Counted from the first letter of the stretch, positions 26,892 to 37,083 are shown. The stretch: DNA of 64,000 nucleotides from UBA935 sp031555615 (GCA_031555615.1 JAVBUF010000040.1:1-64000); one strand, 5' to 3'. Notes: generated by a model from the sequence alone, not told the origin. Program-made: numbers and translations.

Positions 26892-28268
26892 ATGATAGAA
26901 GAGGTAAAAATATCCATTATAATGCCAATCTACAATAAAAGTAGCTATTTACATGAGACATTGGATAGTCTTCTGAACCAAATATTTCAATGCTATGAAA
27001 TAGTATGTATCAATGATGGATCAACAGACAGTTCTTTACAGATTCTGGAAGCTTATTCAGCAAAGGATAAAAGAATAAGAGTTTTTAATAATGAAAAAAA
27101 CATTGGGGCGGCATTATCCAGAAATAGAGGTATTGAGTATGCAAAGGCACCATATATACTATTCTTGGATGCAGATGATATTTTTGATCCGATGTTGCTG
27201 GAGGAGGCATTTTCAGCGGCTGAATCATATGATACAGATATTGTAGTCTGGGAAAATGATACGTTTACTGATAGTGATTTGATTTTTAAAGAGAGTGGTA
27301 GTAAAGGCGAACAATACTATTCGGATATTTTCTGTAATAAAATATTTAACATGAATGATCTGGCAGCAGAAAATGTTACTCTATGGAGCATTTCAGTATG
27401 GGATAAATTATATCGAAAACAATTTATTTTAGATAATTATATTCATTTTCAAGATATAAAAAGTGCCAATGACGGAAAATTCGCGCTAATATCAATATTG
27501 TTGGCAAACCGCATTATCCATGTGAAAACATATCGCGCTTTATTACATTACAGAGTAAAAATAGCGGATCAGATATCGACCAATAGAAATCCTATGAATA
27601 TGTATTTTGCGTATAAGGAAGTTAGAAGAGAACTTTTACAACATGGTTTGTGGGAAAAATATTACAGCAAATGTGCTATTTATTTTTGTATTTCCATGTT
27701 ATGGGAATTAAGGAATGATAATGGGAAAAAAGGTGAGGAAACATATATTTTTTTACAAAAGGACGGGATGAGAGAACTTGATTTTACCGAATGGTTCGAG
27801 CATAATGAAGACATTAAGCCATGTTATAAGGAATTATATCATAAGATAATGAAAGAAAAGTATCAAACAAAATGGTTTTTGAAATATAGCTATTTTGAGA
27901 TATTTCTTAATAGCAAAGAAAATCTTTTAGTAAAATTTTGCCAAATGAGGATGGAACAAAACAATAGGTATGCTTTGTGGGGGATGGGGCAAAAAAGTAA
28001 GATGTTACTTCTAAAATTAAAGGAATTGGGAGTAAAAATAGATTATTTGATAGATCAGGATGTTGCAAAGCAAGAGACAAAATTTTATGAACAAAAAATA
28101 GATGCTTTTGAAGACGTTTTTCAAGAAATTGATGTTGTAATAGTTATGAGTCGGATTCATATTGATGAAATATGTGACCGGGTTAAAAATAAAAGTAAGA
28201 AAATTATGGTGTTTTCTTTATTTGCTTACCTAGAGGGAAGAAAAGAACTAGAAGATTGTTTTATATAA
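26892..28268 (+). CDS. GT2 glycosyltransferase + YGAG module (WGMG type)
   Basis: A standard GT2 domain occupies residues 1 to about 230: IIMPIYNKSSYLHETLDSLL, NDGSTDSS, RNRGIEYAKA and the metal motif LDADDIFDP. The module is at 358-458 (YALWGMGQKSKMLLLKLK, YLIDQDVAKQ, VVIVMS) and ends in the characteristic FAYLEG and EDCF. The same module type, with the same ending, closes the GT2 at 38963, so the two genes are sister copies. AAGGAGAGCGC precedes the ATG. Confidence 0.93.
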   Translation: MIEEVKISIIMPIYNKSSYLHETLDSLLNQIFQCYEIVCINDGSTDSSLQILEAYSAKDKRIRVFNNEKNIGAALSRNRGIEYAKAPYILFLDADDIFDPMLLEEAFSAAESYDTDIVVWENDTFTDSDLIFKESGSKGEQYYSDIFCNKIFNMNDLAAENVTLWSISVWDKLYRKQFILDNYIHFQDIKSANDGKFALISILLANRIIHVKTYRALLHYRVKIADQISTNRNPMNMYFAYKEVRRELLQHGLWEKYYSKCAIYFCISMLWELRNDNGKKGEETYIFLQKDGMRELDFTEWFEHNEDIKPCYKELYHKIMKEKYQTKWFLKYSYFEIFLNSKENLLVKFCQMRMEQNNRYALWGMGQKSKMLLLKLKELGVKIDYLIDQDVAKQETKFYEQKIDAFEDVFQEIDVVIVMSRIHIDEICDRVKNKSKKIMVFSLFAYLEGRKELEDCFI

Positions 28269-28302
28269 GGAATTTAATTTTATAGAAAGGCACCTTGATT
28301 TT

Positions 28303-29472
28303 ATGGAAAGTAATAATGATAACATTTGTGAGCAACTTATCATTTCAAAAAAAAGAAAATATATATGGGGAGCGGGTAAGTTTGGTGTGATTTCAGCCAG
28401 CTATTTTATGGAAAAGGGTATCCTAATTGATGGATATATAGATTCAAACCCAAATTTAGAAGGAAATAAGATCTATGAAAATCTAATTTGTGAACAGCCA
28501 AGGCAGAATTATTGTGATTCTCTTTGTATAATAGTGGTTAGCGAAAAAGTTAACGAAGAAGTGAAAAAACAGGCACGAAAAAAGGGTTTTGACCGAATTT
28601 ATGATTTAAATATCGGAGAATTACAAATCTATTTGAAATCTTTAAATGATGAGAAATTTCTCGTTCTTATGTATCAGATTTTTTTCGGAAAGAAATTGGA
28701 TTTAGAAAATCCATCGACATTTACCGAAAAAATCCAATGGATTAAAATCCATGATCGAAACCCTGAATACAGTAAGCTGGTAGATAAATTTTCAGTTCGT
28801 GAATACGTAAAAGAAAAAATTGGCAATCAATATTTACCAACTCTATATGGAATATACGACAGTATAAGCCAAATTGATACGAATCAGCTTCCGGATGAAT
28901 TTGTTTTAAAGACGACTCATGATTCGGGTGGGCTTTTTATATGCAAGGATAAAAAAAATACTAATATAGAACAAAATATGCACATGCTTGAACAGCGTTT
29001 ACAATATCAGCATTATTATTTATTTCGAGAATTTCATTATAAAAATATTGTACCTAGACTTATTTGTGAGGAATTTTTAAAAGATGAATTATATATAGAA
29101 TTGCCAGATTACAAACTTTTTTGCTTTAATAGCAAAGTAAGATTAATTCAAGTAGATATTGATAGATTTAGCGAACATAAAAGGAACTTTTATGATATTA
29201 ATTGGAATTTCTTAGAAGTTATATGTACATTTCCAAACTTTAAGAACAATTTAGAAAAACCCGAGGCATTGATGGAGATGATAAGCTGTGCAGAAAAATT
29301 AGCGGAAAACATTCTCTTTTGCAGAGTGGATTTTTACCTTGTAAATAACAAGATTTATTTTGGAGAAATGACATTTTATCCAGGTGGAGGATTTGAGAAA
29401 TTCAGTTCAGGCCAGTTTGACAAATTGTTGGGGGATATGTTGGAGGTGAAGGAATTGGATAAAATTAAATAG
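28303..29472 (+). CDS. YGAG module + TupA-like ATP-grasp protein, second copy
   Basis: Same layout as the gene at 20671. The module covers about residues 18-110 (IWGAGKFGVISASYF, DGYIDSNPNLEG). The ATP-grasp part carries LDLENPSTFTEKIQWIKIH, LKTTHDSGGLFICKD and FGEMTFYPGGGFEKF. Two divergent copies suggest ligation of two different groups or acceptors. AGAAAGG precedes the ATG by about 14 nt. Codon use is strongly AT-rich like its neighbours. Confidence 0.88.
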   Translation: MESNNDNICEQLIISKKRKYIWGAGKFGVISASYFMEKGILIDGYIDSNPNLEGNKIYENLICEQPRQNYCDSLCIIVVSEKVNEEVKKQARKKGFDRIYDLNIGELQIYLKSLNDEKFLVLMYQIFFGKKLDLENPSTFTEKIQWIKIHDRNPEYSKLVDKFSVREYVKEKIGNQYLPTLYGIYDSISQIDTNQLPDEFVLKTTHDSGGLFICKDKKNTNIEQNMHMLEQRLQYQHYYLFREFHYKNIVPRLICEEFLKDELYIELPDYKLFCFNSKVRLIQVDIDRFSEHKRNFYDINWNFLEVICTFPNFKNNLEKPEALMEMISCAEKLAENILFCRVDFYLVNNKIYFGEMTFYPGGGFEKFSSGQFDKLLGDMLEVKELDKIK

Positions 29473-29508
29473 AAAGCAGGTGAGATTATCAAGAATAAAA
29501 TAATAACG

Positions 29509-30738
29509 GTGGTAGTGGCGTTGGATAATGGTTATATGATGCCTACTTTTATATCAGTATTTTCAATGTGTAAAAATATTTCGAAGAATTATCTACTGGA
29601 ATTATTTTTTCTGGTGGCTGAGGATTTTACAGATGATAATCTGGAAAGATTACATTCCTTTGAAGATATGTTTTTGAATGTCACTTGCAGTTATATAAAA
29701 ATGGGGAAAAAGTTTAAAGATGTATCCATGAGCATACCCCATATAACTTATACAACTTATTTTAGATTACTTCTTCCGGAAATTCTAAAGAATATAGAGA
29801 GGTGCATTTATCTGGATGGTGACACGCTTGTATTGGGTGACATTGCTGAATTATGTAGTATAGAATTATCTGACCATTATATTGCTGGGGTGAAGGCACC
29901 GACATTTCATATCTATACAAAACAGAGCTATTTTGAAAATATTGAATTAAATTCTCAGGAGCAGTATGTGAATGCTGGAGTTCTAGTAATGAATTTAAAG
30001 AAAATGCGGGAAGATAATTTGGTGCCTCGGTTTTTACAAATGGTTAATAAAAAATATCCCTGCCAGGATCAGGATATTTTAAATATTATTTGCTATAATC
30101 ATATTTTATTGCTACCGTTGAAATATAATGCGCAGGTATCAACACTTTTTTATCCGGATGAAGAGTTGAAAAAAATATTTTTAGATGAAGAAATAATTGA
30201 GGCAAGAAAGGCCCCGGTTGTCGTCCATTTTAGTTATCGAATTACCAAACCATGGATAAGTGAAAGATTTATCTTTGCTGATTTATGGTGGGAATATTTT
30301 AGAAAGACGGAGTATCGTGATTATGAAGTTTCAATGAAACAAAATATTGCTGAAATGGATCGTCCTCTTTTACTTTCTGGGTTATTGGAAAAAGTAAGAG
30401 CCTCAAAGGAATGTGTTATCTTTGGTTATACGGATAATGGGAAATATCTGCTGGATAGACTGTATGAGAAAGGGGTAAAAAATATTGATTCCTTTTGTGA
30501 CAATGACTCCAATAAATATGGACAAATGTATAACCAAATTAGTGTAAAAGCACTCGAGAATATTTTATTATATACAAAAGATCCCTTTTTTCTTATTTCC
30601 AGTCAGAAGTATGCGAAAGAAATAAGAACACAATTGCTGGGAAGAGGAATTAAAAATGAAAAAATTTTTACATATATAAAATTACCTCAAGGTATAAATC
30701 GTGCGCTTAGAATCGGGGAAAAAGAAGAATATATTTAA
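29509..30738 (+). CDS. GT8 glycosyltransferase + degenerate YGAG module
   Basis: The GT8 domain fills residues 1 to about 270: VVALDNGYMMPTFISV, the metal motif YLDGDTLVLGDI, NAGVLVMNLKKM and the HFSYRITKPW motif. The module at about 300-395 has lost the glycine motif (IFGYTDNGKYLLDRL) but keeps SFCDNDSNKYG. The GTG at 29509 cuts into the first strand and has no ribosome binding site at normal distance. AGGTGA (29479-29484) lies next to an in-frame ATT (29485) and ATC (29488), so a non-standard start a few codons upstream is possible. Confidence 0.88.
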   Translation: MVVALDNGYMMPTFISVFSMCKNISKNYLLELFFLVAEDFTDDNLERLHSFEDMFLNVTCSYIKMGKKFKDVSMSIPHITYTTYFRLLLPEILKNIERCIYLDGDTLVLGDIAELCSIELSDHYIAGVKAPTFHIYTKQSYFENIELNSQEQYVNAGVLVMNLKKMREDNLVPRFLQMVNKKYPCQDQDILNIICYNHILLLPLKYNAQVSTLFYPDEELKKIFLDEEIIEARKAPVVVHFSYRITKPWISERFIFADLWWEYFRKTEYRDYEVSMKQNIAEMDRPLLLSGLLEKVRASKECVIFGYTDNGKYLLDRLYEKGVKNIDSFCDNDSNKYGQMYNQISVKALENILLYTKDPFFLISSQKYAKEIRTQLLGRGIKNEKIFTYIKLPQGINRALRIGEKEEYI

Positions 30739-30774
30739 TAGGGATGCTCACAGTTAAAAAGGAAAGTGAAATAT

Positions 30775-31905
30775 ATGAATAATAATCTGAAGTGCCGAAA
30801 CAGTTCTCTGAAAGAATATGCGGGAATGATAAAGGATAAGAAAGTAATTGGTTTTGGGATTTCCAATTTATTACACCAGCTGATGGAACAGCAGGATGAA
30901 TATTCAGAATTGATACGATCCAGGCTGGTGGGCATTGCAGATAATGATGTGTCAAAGCAGGGGGAATTTTATAAAGAAACAAGGATTCCGATTATTTCGG
31001 CTAGAGAAATTTTGCAATATAAGGATGTGGTTATTTTAATTACGGTTGCATCTTATCAGAATATCATAGCTATATATCAGCAATTAAATAATATGCAGTT
31101 TGAAAATGAGGTGGAATGCTATTCCTTGTTTTTACTAACGAAATGGCCTAAAATAAATAATGATAATACTGCGATGGAGCAATTACTTATACAAACGGAA
31201 ATGCTCAGAATTCCAAAAGTAATACACAGCTTTTGGTTTAGTGGAGAAGAAAAGCCAGAAAGATATGTGAAGTGTATGGAAAGCTGGAAACAAAAATGTC
31301 CAGATTATGAATTGATAGAATGGAATTCTGATAATTATGATGTAACAAAAAATGAATATATGTATCAAGCTTATCAGAAGGGAAAATGGGCTTTTGTATC
31401 TGATTATGCAAGAATAGATGTGATTTACCACTTAGGCGGTATTTATCTGGATATGGATGTTGAAGTGCTAAAATCATTAGATCCGCTATTAGCTGTAAAT
31501 AATTTCTTCTGTAAAGACTACAGGAATTATGTTGATCTCGGCTCAGGGTTTGGAGCAGTTGAAAACAGTATCTATATCAAGACACTACTGGATTGTTACC
31601 AGGATAAAATATTTATTATGGAAGATGGGAGTATGGATATGACACCGCAGCCTGAGGCTTTGGTAAAAAAGTTTCATGAAATGGGAATGGGAGACAATGG
31701 AAATTCTGAGTATATATGCGATAATATATTATTTATTTCAAAGGATTATTTTAAAATACCAATCGGAGATGAAACGAAACAAAGCTGGAGCGGAAAGGAA
31801 ATGGCAGTACATTGGCATAAAGGCGGTTGGGTAAGTGAAGATCGGCTAAAAGCGCGAGCTGATAATGATAATGTTCTTGCGGACATATTTAATATTTTTA
31901 ATTAA
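30775..31905 (+). CDS. YGAG module + GT32-like DXD glycosyltransferase
   Basis: Residues about 20-125 are an N-terminal module with a poor glycine motif (VIGFGISNLLHQLMEQ) but clear later parts (GIADNDVSKQGEF, VILITVASYQ). Residues about 140-290 are a GT32/Gly_transf_sug domain: IPKVIHSFWFSGEEKPE, ISDYARIDV-like SDYARID, and the DXD motif in IYLDMDVEVLKSLD. The last histidine-rich segment MAVHWHKGGW is typical of the family. GTG 30766 is in frame, but ATG 30775 has AAGGAAAG at better spacing. Confidence 0.87.
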   Translation: MNNNLKCRNSSLKEYAGMIKDKKVIGFGISNLLHQLMEQQDEYSELIRSRLVGIADNDVSKQGEFYKETRIPIISAREILQYKDVVILITVASYQNIIAIYQQLNNMQFENEVECYSLFLLTKWPKINNDNTAMEQLLIQTEMLRIPKVIHSFWFSGEEKPERYVKCMESWKQKCPDYELIEWNSDNYDVTKNEYMYQAYQKGKWAFVSDYARIDVIYHLGGIYLDMDVEVLKSLDPLLAVNNFFCKDYRNYVDLGSGFGAVENSIYIKTLLDCYQDKIFIMEDGSMDMTPQPEALVKKFHEMGMGDNGNSEYICDNILFISKDYFKIPIGDETKQSWSGKEMAVHWHKGGWVSEDRLKARADNDNVLADIFNIFN

Positions 31906-32200
31906 AATTAAAGTAAACAGATTAATACGTTTTTCTATATAGTGTGTTTTCCAACAAAAGTCTTAGAGCATCAATATGATAAAATCAAGATTTCCGGAGT
32001 GATTTATACAATGGTCATGCACGCCAGAGATTTGTTGAATCAAAACAGTAAGAGAGGTGTCAGGAATGGAGATTTACAAATGGTCGAGTGATCATGATTT
32101 ATTGTAAATGATACATAAAAACTGCTGGGGAAACTGTTACACCGGAAGGTTGGCTCTATGAGATAAGGAATACTCATGCCGACAAAGAAAGAGAAAAATT
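31906..32200 (+). other. Intergenic stretch with open fragments but no convincing gene
   Basis: 295 bases between two module genes. Frames here are open for 30-55 codons (for example one ending at about 32092, and one ending at about 32210 that includes EGWLYEIRNTHADKE), but none has a start plus ribosome binding site. They may be remains of a decayed gene, or chance. I see no terminator or promoter of quality. Confidence 0.3.
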
Positions 32201-33736
32201 ATGGATAAATTAAAAACAATTGCAATGTATTTGCCACAATATCATAATGTGCCGGAGAATAATCAATGGTGGGGAGATGGATTTACTGAATGGACAGCGG
32301 TAAAAGGTGCTGAGAAGTTATTTGAAGGACATAATCAGCCAAGAGAACCGTTAGATAATGATTATTATGATTTGATGGAAAAATCAACAATGGAAAGACA
32401 AGCAGATATTGCAGAGCAATATGGAATCGATGGGTTTTGCTTTTATCATTATTATTTTAAAGAAGGACGAAAAATATTGGAAAAACCAGCTGAAAATCTG
32501 TTGAGCTGGGAAGAAATTAATATACCATTTTGCTTTTGCTGGGCAAATGAGTCTTGGACTTATACGTGGAGTAAGCTGCGGGGAGCGAATTCATGGTCTG
32601 CAAAATATGAGAAGGCGAATATAGAACTTAATGATGAGAAGGGGGTGTTGCTAGAGCAAAAATATGGGCGAGAGGTTGAATGGAGAAACCATTTTCAGTA
32701 TATGCTTCCTTTTTTTAAGGATAAAAGGTATATAAAGTTAGATGAGAAACCACTTTTCCTAATATATAAACCTTCTGCTATCTATAATTTGGCTGAAATG
32801 ATATCATATTGGAATAGTTTAGCATTAAATGCGGGATTGAAGGGAATTTATGTAATAGGATTAAATAGGACCAAACCTCAAATTGGCTTGGATGCAATAC
32901 TGATAAATGGACCAACGATGTATTGGGGAGATATGAAAACGAATAATGTACTACCAGTTATTTGGCGCAATAAAGTGAAATGCTATGATTATAGAGACGT
33001 ATGGAAGAATGCCTTAAAGGCAAAACGGATAGAGAACACCAAGACTTTTTTTGGAGCGTTTGTTGATTTTGATGTAACCCCTAGACATGGTAAAAGAGGG
33101 ATGGCTCTTGATAAAGTATCGGTTGAAATTTTCCGGGAAGGAATATATGAATTAGCAAAGAAAAATATTAGTGCGGGAAATGATATTCTTTTTATTAATG
33201 CTTTTAATGAGTGGGGAGAAGGGATGTATTTAGAACCCGATAAAAAAAATGGTTATGGTTATTTAGAAGCTGTGAAACAAGTTAAAGGGGACTTGGAGCT
33301 TATTAGTGTGATTGAACAGGAAGAATCGTCTGTTAATAAGCAGTTGGAATCAATGATTGCCCAAGATGGAAAGGAGAAATTGTATTTTTATTTATTGGAT
33401 CAATGGATGTTTCTGAGGGGAAAAGGGATAAACTTATCTCGATATCTGGAACGATATGGTTTTAGGCGAGTTGCTATTTATGGAGTGGGAAACATGGGAA
33501 AGCACTTAATAACGGAATTAAGTGAGAGCAGCATCTGTATAGAATATGGAATTGACAAAAGACAGGATATAAGATATTCAGATATTGAGGTTAAAAGTAT
33601 AGAAGATGATTTGCCGGAAGTAGATGCGGTTATTGTAACTGCCGTTTTCTATTTTGATGAAATATGGTCATTATTGAGGAGTAAAGTGGATTTTCCAATT
33701 GTTTCACTAGAAGAAATAATTAGTGAGAGCTTATAG
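32201..33736 (+). CDS. WbsX-like glycosyltransferase + YGAG module (linker type A)
   Basis: The WbsX domain (PF14307) spans residues 1 to about 350: AMYLPQYHNVPENNQWWG, GFTEWTAVK, FCFYHYYF, FCWANESWTYTW and the late INAFNEWGEGMYLEPD. Such proteins are found in O-antigen and capsule loci and are related to GH99-like glycosidase folds. The linker (LLDQWMFLRGKGIN) and module at 422-511 (VAIYGVGNMGKHLITEL, AVIVTAVFYFDEI, FPIVSLEEII) match those of the GT2 at 24629. The ribosome binding site is weak (AAGAGA). Confidence 0.92.
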   Translation: MDKLKTIAMYLPQYHNVPENNQWWGDGFTEWTAVKGAEKLFEGHNQPREPLDNDYYDLMEKSTMERQADIAEQYGIDGFCFYHYYFKEGRKILEKPAENLLSWEEINIPFCFCWANESWTYTWSKLRGANSWSAKYEKANIELNDEKGVLLEQKYGREVEWRNHFQYMLPFFKDKRYIKLDEKPLFLIYKPSAIYNLAEMISYWNSLALNAGLKGIYVIGLNRTKPQIGLDAILINGPTMYWGDMKTNNVLPVIWRNKVKCYDYRDVWKNALKAKRIENTKTFFGAFVDFDVTPRHGKRGMALDKVSVEIFREGIYELAKKNISAGNDILFINAFNEWGEGMYLEPDKKNGYGYLEAVKQVKGDLELISVIEQEESSVNKQLESMIAQDGKEKLYFYLLDQWMFLRGKGINLSRYLERYGFRRVAIYGVGNMGKHLITELSESSICIEYGIDKRQDIRYSDIEVKSIEDDLPEVDAVIVTAVFYFDEIWSLLRSKVDFPIVSLEEIISESL

Positions 33737-33767
33737 AAGTCACAGTTTATTTAGAGAGGAATTTTAA

Positions 33768-35276
33768 GTGAATAATAATATCATACCAAAAATTGTAGCA
33801 CTATATTTGCCCCAATATCACTGCATACCGGACAATGATATTTGGTGGGGGAAGGGCTTTACAGAATGGACTAACGTAAAAAAAGCAAAGCCTTTATTTG
33901 AGAAGCATAATCAACCCAGGGTACCACTTGATAATAATTATTATGATTTGACAAATAGTGATGTTATGTATGAACAAGCGTCATTAGCGGCCAAATTTGG
34001 GATTGGGGGATTTTGTTTTTACCATTATTGGTTTGAAGGAAGGAAATTGCTGGAAAAACCAGTAGAAGCTTTTCGCGAAGATAGAAGGATTGATTTTCCG
34101 TATTGCTTATGCTGGGCTAACCATACATGGCTAAATTCATGGGGACCACCGCGTTTACAGGATGAAATTTTAGTAAAGCAGGGATACGGTAATGAAAAGG
34201 AGTGGAAGCAGCATTTTGATTATCTTTTAGATTTTTTTTTAGATAAAAATTATATAAGAATAGACAATAAGCCTATTTTCTTGCTCTATGTGGCACAAGA
34301 CATTCCACGAGTGGAAAAGATGATTTCGATGTGGAATTTTTGGGCAACAGAAAGTGGATTGGAGGGTATTTATTTTGTCCAAATGCATACAGGTTTTAAA
34401 TATGATGGAAGGACAGATTTATATAATGCTAAGGTGGATTTTGAACCTACACGTTCTTGGAACATTAATAAAACGAGGGTTTATCCAAAAGAAAATGATT
34501 TAGAAACTCTTCAATTAATAGATTATGATTTGATTTATGAAGGAATACTTGCTAGGCAATATTCCCCAAAAGATCATTGCTTCTATGGCGCATTTACAGG
34601 ATGGGATAATACGCCCCGGCAAGGGAGATGGGGGCTGATGGCTTATGGAGCAACTCCAGATAAGTTTCAGAATTACCTTTTGGAGTTGCTGAAAAAATCG
34701 TTTTTGGCTGAAAATGAAATAGTGCTTATTAATGCATGGAACGAATGGGCGGAGGGGGCGTATTTAGAGCCGGATGAACAAAATGGTTATGGATATCTGC
34801 AGGCGGTAAAAAATGCACTGACCACATTTTCGAAATGGAAAGATTATAAGGATTGTGTGTTAAAAGAAAGACCGAAATCTAACTTTATTGAGGAAGAAAG
34901 GCAGTATGGGGCCTTTAAAATGGCTAATCGATGGCTGAATAGTGAGCTGGCTGGCGTTCATATAGCGGATTTTTTTATTAAAGCAGGATATTGCTCCATA
35001 GCGATATATGGTGCGGGATATTTTGGAATGAATCTGATCAAGGCATTAGAAAATACAAAGGTTGAAGTTAGTTATATTATTGATAAGAATTCTGCCAGTT
35101 TAGAATACAGAAAAGAAACAAAACTTGTAAGTTTGATTGAAGCAAAGAAACTGTCGACTGTAGATGCTATTATTGTGACAGTGGTGAACGGATTTACAGA
35201 AATTTATTATGAGATAAGGGAAGCAGGTTTTACGACGGAAATTATTTCTATAAATGCAATTATTGACAGTTTATAG
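33768..35276 (+). CDS. WbsX-like glycosyltransferase + YGAG module, second copy
   Basis: A tandem relative of the preceding gene: ALYLPQYHCIPDNDIWWG, GFTEWTNVKKAK, FCFYHYWFEGRKLLEKP, LCWANHTWLNSW and LINAWNEWAEGAYLEPD. The module covers 409-502 (IAIYGAGYFGMNLIKALE, YIIDKNS, AIIVTVVNGFTEI) after the MANRWLNSELAG linker. The start is GTG at 33768, with AGAGAGG about 10 nt upstream. The pair differs enough that each probably adds its own sugar or linkage. Confidence 0.92.
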   Translation: MNNNIIPKIVALYLPQYHCIPDNDIWWGKGFTEWTNVKKAKPLFEKHNQPRVPLDNNYYDLTNSDVMYEQASLAAKFGIGGFCFYHYWFEGRKLLEKPVEAFREDRRIDFPYCLCWANHTWLNSWGPPRLQDEILVKQGYGNEKEWKQHFDYLLDFFLDKNYIRIDNKPIFLLYVAQDIPRVEKMISMWNFWATESGLEGIYFVQMHTGFKYDGRTDLYNAKVDFEPTRSWNINKTRVYPKENDLETLQLIDYDLIYEGILARQYSPKDHCFYGAFTGWDNTPRQGRWGLMAYGATPDKFQNYLLELLKKSFLAENEIVLINAWNEWAEGAYLEPDEQNGYGYLQAVKNALTTFSKWKDYKDCVLKERPKSNFIEEERQYGAFKMANRWLNSELAGVHIADFFIKAGYCSIAIYGAGYFGMNLIKALENTKVEVSYIIDKNSASLEYRKETKLVSLIEAKKLSTVDAIIVTVVNGFTEIYYEIREAGFTTEIISINAIIDSL

Positions 35277-35448
35277 GTAAGTACAAATTCTGAGGGTGAA
35301 AATTACGAGATTAAAATGAATTTCTGACGGTGAGCAGGCAATCCCATTCAGTATGTGGAATGTTGGAAATAGTAGAGAAGAATATAATATTGTACGAAAA
35401 TTATTTAATTGATATTTATCAAAATAAAATTATTGTGAGGATCAAGTA

Positions 35449-37083
35449 GTGAAAAATAAGGTTCTTTTTATTTCTCATGAGTCAGAGTTAAATGGTGCTT
35501 CGAGATCATTAATTGAAATGTTAATTGAGTTGAGAAGTTTTATTGGAATCGTTGTTATTCTGCCAAGTAAGGGAATCATTGAACGACTATTGTTAGAATT
35601 AGAATTTAAATATTATATTATTCCATTTTCCATAGACTATGGAAAAATAGGAAGTAGCTCTCAAAGAGATAAAGATAATAATTTCATTCATAATTATCAA
35701 GCAGCAAATATGCTGGCTAAAATTGCTACTGACGAAGATGTGAATCTTATTTACTCCAATTCAAGTGTTATTAATGTAGGAGCAATGGTAGCATTGATGA
35801 TGAGTTTACCCCATGTATGGCATATAAGAGAACTGCTGGAAGAACATTTTCTTAGTGAATTTTTGGACCAAGAGTTGAAAAAAGATTTGTTCAAAACAAC
35901 AAGTAAGTTTATAACCATATCAAAGTGTGTTGAGCAAAAATATAAGGAAATATATGGCATAAGTTCTTACTGTATTTATGATGCGGTAGACTTTAATAGA
36001 TATTATGCTCCCCCCCTCTCCCGGCTAGAGGATGATGGTTTAATTAACATAATGATTGCGGGAACTATTTCTGAGGAAAAGGGTCAACTTGATGCGATCA
36101 GGGCGGTAACACGACTAATTAAATCGGGTTTAATTAAGATTAGATTGTATGTAGTGGGAAGTGGAGCAAGAATATACATGTGGCAACTTGAGCAGTATAT
36201 TCAAAGCAGAGATTTAGGGCGTTATATAAAAATACTTCCATACCAAGAAGATTTACGTTGGCTTAGAAGTATCTGTTGTATTTCCCTGACATGCTCAAAA
36301 ATGGAAGCGTTGGGTAGAACAGCGATAGAGGCAATGATGGCCGGCTTGATAGTAATAGGGTCTAACACTGGAGGAACGCTGGAGCTAATTGGGAAAAATG
36401 AGGAGAGAGGTTATTTATATCCGGAGGGTAACGTGCAAGAACTTGCTGCTACCATAAAAAAGGTTATAGATCAACCTAGTGAGACACGTAGGAGGAAACA
36501 AAGCGCAGCGCAAGAATTTGCTAAAGGTCAATTTGACTCGTTAAGATATGCACGAAAGATGAAAGAAACCATAAACCAGTGTATAGATAGCTACACGGAA
36601 AATGAAATGAGGCGTGCGGTGAGAAGTAATATAGGAGAACGTTTTGCTAGAGTGAATAATGATTCTGCTAAAGATCAAATACAATTGCCACAGCAAATCA
36701 ATTCGAAATCTGTCATGCAAATTATGGATGAATGGTTAAAAGTTAAAATCAGTGGAAGCAGTTTAGCAAGTTTTCTTGAACATGAAAATTTATATCGTAT
36801 TGCAATTTACGGCATGGGTCTTTTGGGTTATCATATGTTTGATGAATTGGCAGTAAGTGACATTCAGATTGTATATGTGATTGACAGAGCATTTAGAGAA
36901 AGAGAGGAGATATTTGGAAACTTCGAACTAAAAGGGCCAGAGGATAATTTGGAGGCAGTGGATGCAATTATTGTAACAGTAGTAAAGGGAGGGGAGGAGC
37001 TAAAAGAAAATTTGAGAAAGAGGCATGGCTGTAGAATTTTAGGAATAGAAGAAATGATTGAATTTTGTTTGTACAGATTATAA
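35449..37083 (+). CDS. GT4-type glycosyltransferase + YGAG module (linker type A)
   Basis: A GT-B enzyme: the N-domain begins VLFISHESELNGASRSLIEM, and the C-domain has MIAGTISEEKGQLDAIRA, the sugar-nucleotide site MEALGRTAIEAMMAGLIVIG and NTGGTLELI. The module at 449-544 (IAIYGMGLLGYHMFDEL, YVIDRA, AIIVTVVKG) follows the type A linker MDEWLKVKISGSSLASFLE. This shows the linker-module unit behind a third unrelated catalytic fold. The GTG at 35449 follows GTGAGGATC by a short gap. Confidence 0.93.
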   Translation: MKNKVLFISHESELNGASRSLIEMLIELRSFIGIVVILPSKGIIERLLLELEFKYYIIPFSIDYGKIGSSSQRDKDNNFIHNYQAANMLAKIATDEDVNLIYSNSSVINVGAMVALMMSLPHVWHIRELLEEHFLSEFLDQELKKDLFKTTSKFITISKCVEQKYKEIYGISSYCIYDAVDFNRYYAPPLSRLEDDGLINIMIAGTISEEKGQLDAIRAVTRLIKSGLIKIRLYVVGSGARIYMWQLEQYIQSRDLGRYIKILPYQEDLRWLRSICCISLTCSKMEALGRTAIEAMMAGLIVIGSNTGGTLELIGKNEERGYLYPEGNVQELAATIKKVIDQPSETRRRKQSAAQEFAKGQFDSLRYARKMKETINQCIDSYTENEMRRAVRSNIGERFARVNNDSAKDQIQLPQQINSKSVMQIMDEWLKVKISGSSLASFLEHENLYRIAIYGMGLLGYHMFDELAVSDIQIVYVIDRAFREREEIFGNFELKGPEDNLEAVDAIIVTVVKGGEELKENLRKRHGCRILGIEEMIEFCLYRL

